Of a stretch of 7,908 nt of DNA, positions 6,736 to 7,908 are shown piece after piece. The notes under the pieces are model-generated. The model was given only the letters and a program-made list of their open reading frames with translations. It was not told where the DNA came from and searched no databases. The stretch is from Pseudomonadota bacterium (GTDB lineage: Bacteria; Pseudomonadota; Gammaproteobacteria; Acidithiobacillales; Acidithiobacillaceae): contig JAKAFG010000088.1 in the NCBI GenBank assembly GCA_021818125.1, positions 1-7,908 on the forward strand, in the 5' to 3' direction. A program made the position numbers and the translations under genes. Position 1 is the first letter of the stretch, and each line of letters starts with the position of its first letter.

Positions 6736-6815
6736 CGGGGCTGTCGATGATTCAAGCTTACGCCCAGTGCCTGCGGAGCGTGGGCGGGTTGAATTGCGTG
6801 GGGCGGCGTTGCCGC

Positions 6816-6819
6816 GAGG
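6816..6819 (+). promoter_or_regulatory. Ribosome binding site supporting a TTG start of the TonB-family gene
   Basis: GAGG lies nine bases before the TTG at 6829. The next in-frame stop upstream is TGA at 6790, and no ATG or GTG lies in frame between, so TTG is the only start that includes the whole N-terminus. A five-base-pair hairpin (GCGGC-GTT-GCCGC, 6803-6815) directly precedes the site. Confidence 0.5.
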
Positions 6820-6828
6820 TTAGGACGA

Positions 6829-7656
6829 TTGGCCATCGCTGAACACAAGTTTTATTTTCTGGTTCCGGAGGAAAAGCCCCACTGGAGTGAGGGCCTACTG
6901 CCTTGGTTGCTGCTCTCCGCCCTGCTTATGGCGGCGGGTATTGTTTTCTTTGTACATATTCAGAAGCCAAAAATGCAGTCGTTACCGAATCAAACAACGG
7001 TCCACAAGACCTTCCACATCATGCCGAAACCCATTCGACCCCAGGCGCCCAGTCCAGCCAGGCCCAGAGTCGTGCCGCCCAGCAGGCCGGTAGTAGTGCC
7101 ACATCGGGTCGTGCCCGCCGCACGTCCGCAGCCGAGACTGCGATCGGTGCCACAACCCCGCCGTGCCCCGGCGCGAACGCATTCTCTGCCGCAGCGGGTG
7201 ACACCAGAGATGACGCCGGCATCTCCCAGTGCGCAGTCCCAGCCTTTGCCCCGTATCAGCATCGGCAGGCTGGAGCAACAAATGGATCAGGTGGCCCGCG
7301 CCGCAACGGCCAGCCCGCCGTTACCGAAGTTTGAGAACCCAAAGGGACCGGTGGCGGATTTTTATATCGCCGGATGGATACAAAAACTGGAGCGGATCGG
7401 CGATCTCAATTACCCGGGAGAGATGGTCGGGCGGCTTAAGGTTAAAGTGGTACTGAATCCGCAGGGAGACCTTCAACGCATCATCATGGAGCAGTCGTCG
7501 GGGAACAAAGCCCTGGATGCGGCAGCGGAACGGATTATCCGGCTCTCCTTCCCGTATATGCCGTTCTCAAAGCAGCTCGCAGAGCAAACCCGTAAGATAG
7601 AAATTCCGCTGAACATGCATTTTCTGGGGGTGCGGCATGTGTCGGCTGGGCGTTAA
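6829..7656 (+). CDS. TonB-family energy transducer protein
   Basis: A 275-residue protein with classic TonB layout: short cytoplasmic N-terminus, one membrane helix (about residues 23-44), a proline-rich periplasmic linker (about 47-142) and a C-terminal TonB-like domain (about 175-268). The domain shows WIQKLERIGDLNYPGEM (183-199), a strand with GRLKVKVVLNPQGD (201-214), EQSSGNKALDAAAERIIRLS (221-240) and a final strand RKIEIPLNMHF. This pattern resembles the TonB form common in betaproteobacteria. Such proteins pass proton-motive energy to TonB-dependent outer-membrane receptors. No exbB, exbD or receptor gene is in the window, so the partner is unknown. The linker is unusual: from residue 22 to 126 there is no Asp or Glu, but many Arg, Lys and Pro. 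The start is TTG with GAGG nine bases upstream. Confidence 0.85.
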   Translation: MAIAEHKFYFLVPEEKPHWSEGLLPWLLLSALLMAAGIVFFVHIQKPKMQSLPNQTTVHKTFHIMPKPIRPQAPSPARPRVVPPSRPVVVPHRVVPAARPQPRLRSVPQPRRAPARTHSLPQRVTPEMTPASPSAQSQPLPRISIGRLEQQMDQVARAATASPPLPKFENPKGPVADFYIAGWIQKLERIGDLNYPGEMVGRLKVKVVLNPQGDLQRIIMEQSSGNKALDAAAERIIRLSFPYMPFSKQLAEQTRKIEIPLNMHFLGVRHVSAGR

Positions 7657-7668
7657 CCTTAATAGGTG

Positions 7669-7706
7669 ACAATCATAAAGCATCGGCGTCTGAGCAGACA
7701 CCGATG
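7669..7706 (-). terminator. Intrinsic terminator between convergent genes
   Basis: The stem CATCGGCGTCT (7681-7691) / AGACACCGATG (7696-7706) closes a GAGC loop. In the minus-strand transcript the one imperfect pair is G-U, so all eleven pairs form, and the hairpin is followed by CTTTATGATTGT. In the plus-strand transcript the same position is a C-A mismatch and no U-run follows. It therefore chiefly serves the thioredoxin-family gene, whose stop is seven bases upstream. It may weakly stop the TonB gene too. Confidence 0.65.
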
Positions 7707-7712
7707 TGGCGG

Positions 7713-7908
7713 TCAGTGCGTTGTGTCAGGCTGGGCGGCGATTTCTTCGCGGACTTTGTCCATATCCAGTGCCAGCGCCTGCTGAATGACTTCCTCCAGC
7801 GCGCTGGCGGGCAGTGAACCTGCCTGCGAGAAAATCCCGATCTGCTGACGGAAAATAGTCAGCGTAGGAATGGAGCGAATCTGGAAAGAGCCAGCCAGTT
7901 CCTGTTCC
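7713..7908 (-). CDS. Thioredoxin-family protein (C-terminal part; runs off the right edge)
   Basis: Only the last 64 residues are present; I translated them by hand because the piece has no start in the window. The sequence contains FQIRSIPTLTIFR, the conserved cis-proline strand of thioredoxins (Ile-Pro-Thr after an Arg-Ser), then a turn with a Gly (FSQAGSLP) and a final helix beginning SALEEVIQQAL. It then runs about 17 residues past the usual thioredoxin end (DMDKVREEIAAQPDTTH). The CxxC active site would lie outside the window, so redox activity cannot be confirmed. It may be a thioredoxin, or a thioredoxin-like chaperone or cell-defence protein with a C-terminal tail. Confidence 0.8.
   Translation of the reverse strand, partial: EQELAGSFQIRSIPTLTIFRQQIGIFSQAGSLPASALEEVIQQALALDMDKVREEIAAQPDTTH

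Noticed and set aside
6778..6807. Imperfect direct repeat of GCGTGGG(G)CGG ahead of the TonB-family gene
   Set aside because: Two GC-rich copies in a GC-rich gap, without a neighbouring promoter; not distinct enough to call a binding site.

Overview
This window holds nine protein-coding genes packed tightly on both strands. The two at the edges are cut off. By eye the GC content is moderately high, about 60 percent. The xseB-ispA-dxs order is typical of beta- and gammaproteobacteria. A FolE2-type GTP cyclohydrolase and a TonB-family protein with a purely basic linker would fit an acidophile such as Acidithiobacillus. That genus assignment is a guess from general knowledge and is not shown by the sequence.

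Left and centre (1-5378, minus strand): one probable operon read right to left, in the order xseB, ispA, dxs, folE2, aroC and an MFS transporter that runs off the left edge. The first two junctions are 4-base ATGA overlaps. At dxs/folE2 there is a 42-base gap if the preferred GTG start is right. The last two junctions are stop-NNN-ATG with only 3 bases between genes. Dxs and IspA carry carbon from pyruvate and glyceraldehyde 3-phosphate towards farnesyl diphosphate. FolE2 opens pterin/folate synthesis. AroC makes chorismate, which feeds aromatic amino acids, p-aminobenzoate for folate and 4-hydroxybenzoate for ubiquinone. The operon therefore groups precursor steps for quinones and folate. XseB, the small subunit of exonuclease VII, is the usual passenger at the head of such operons.

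Divergent centre (5379-5496): a 118-base intergenic region. It holds a plausible sigma-70 promoter in each direction and an 11-bp inverted repeat whose arms sit on the -35 element and the predicted start region of the rightward promoter, like an operator. The leftward promoter lies so close to xseB that the transcript may be leaderless.

Right (5497-7908): fsr, a 12-helix MFS exporter closely resembling E. coli fosmidomycin resistance protein, is transcribed rightward. It is followed by a TonB-family protein starting at TTG. The C-terminal end of a thioredoxin-family gene comes in convergently from the right edge, with a hairpin terminator between the two.

There is no RNA gene, insertion sequence, CRISPR array or obvious island, and no stretch over 300 bases lacks a gene. 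Nothing here amounts to a clearly new system. The most interesting points are the fosmidomycin exporter placed back-to-back with an isoprenoid operon, the operator-like repeat between them, and the acid-residue-free linker of the TonB protein.
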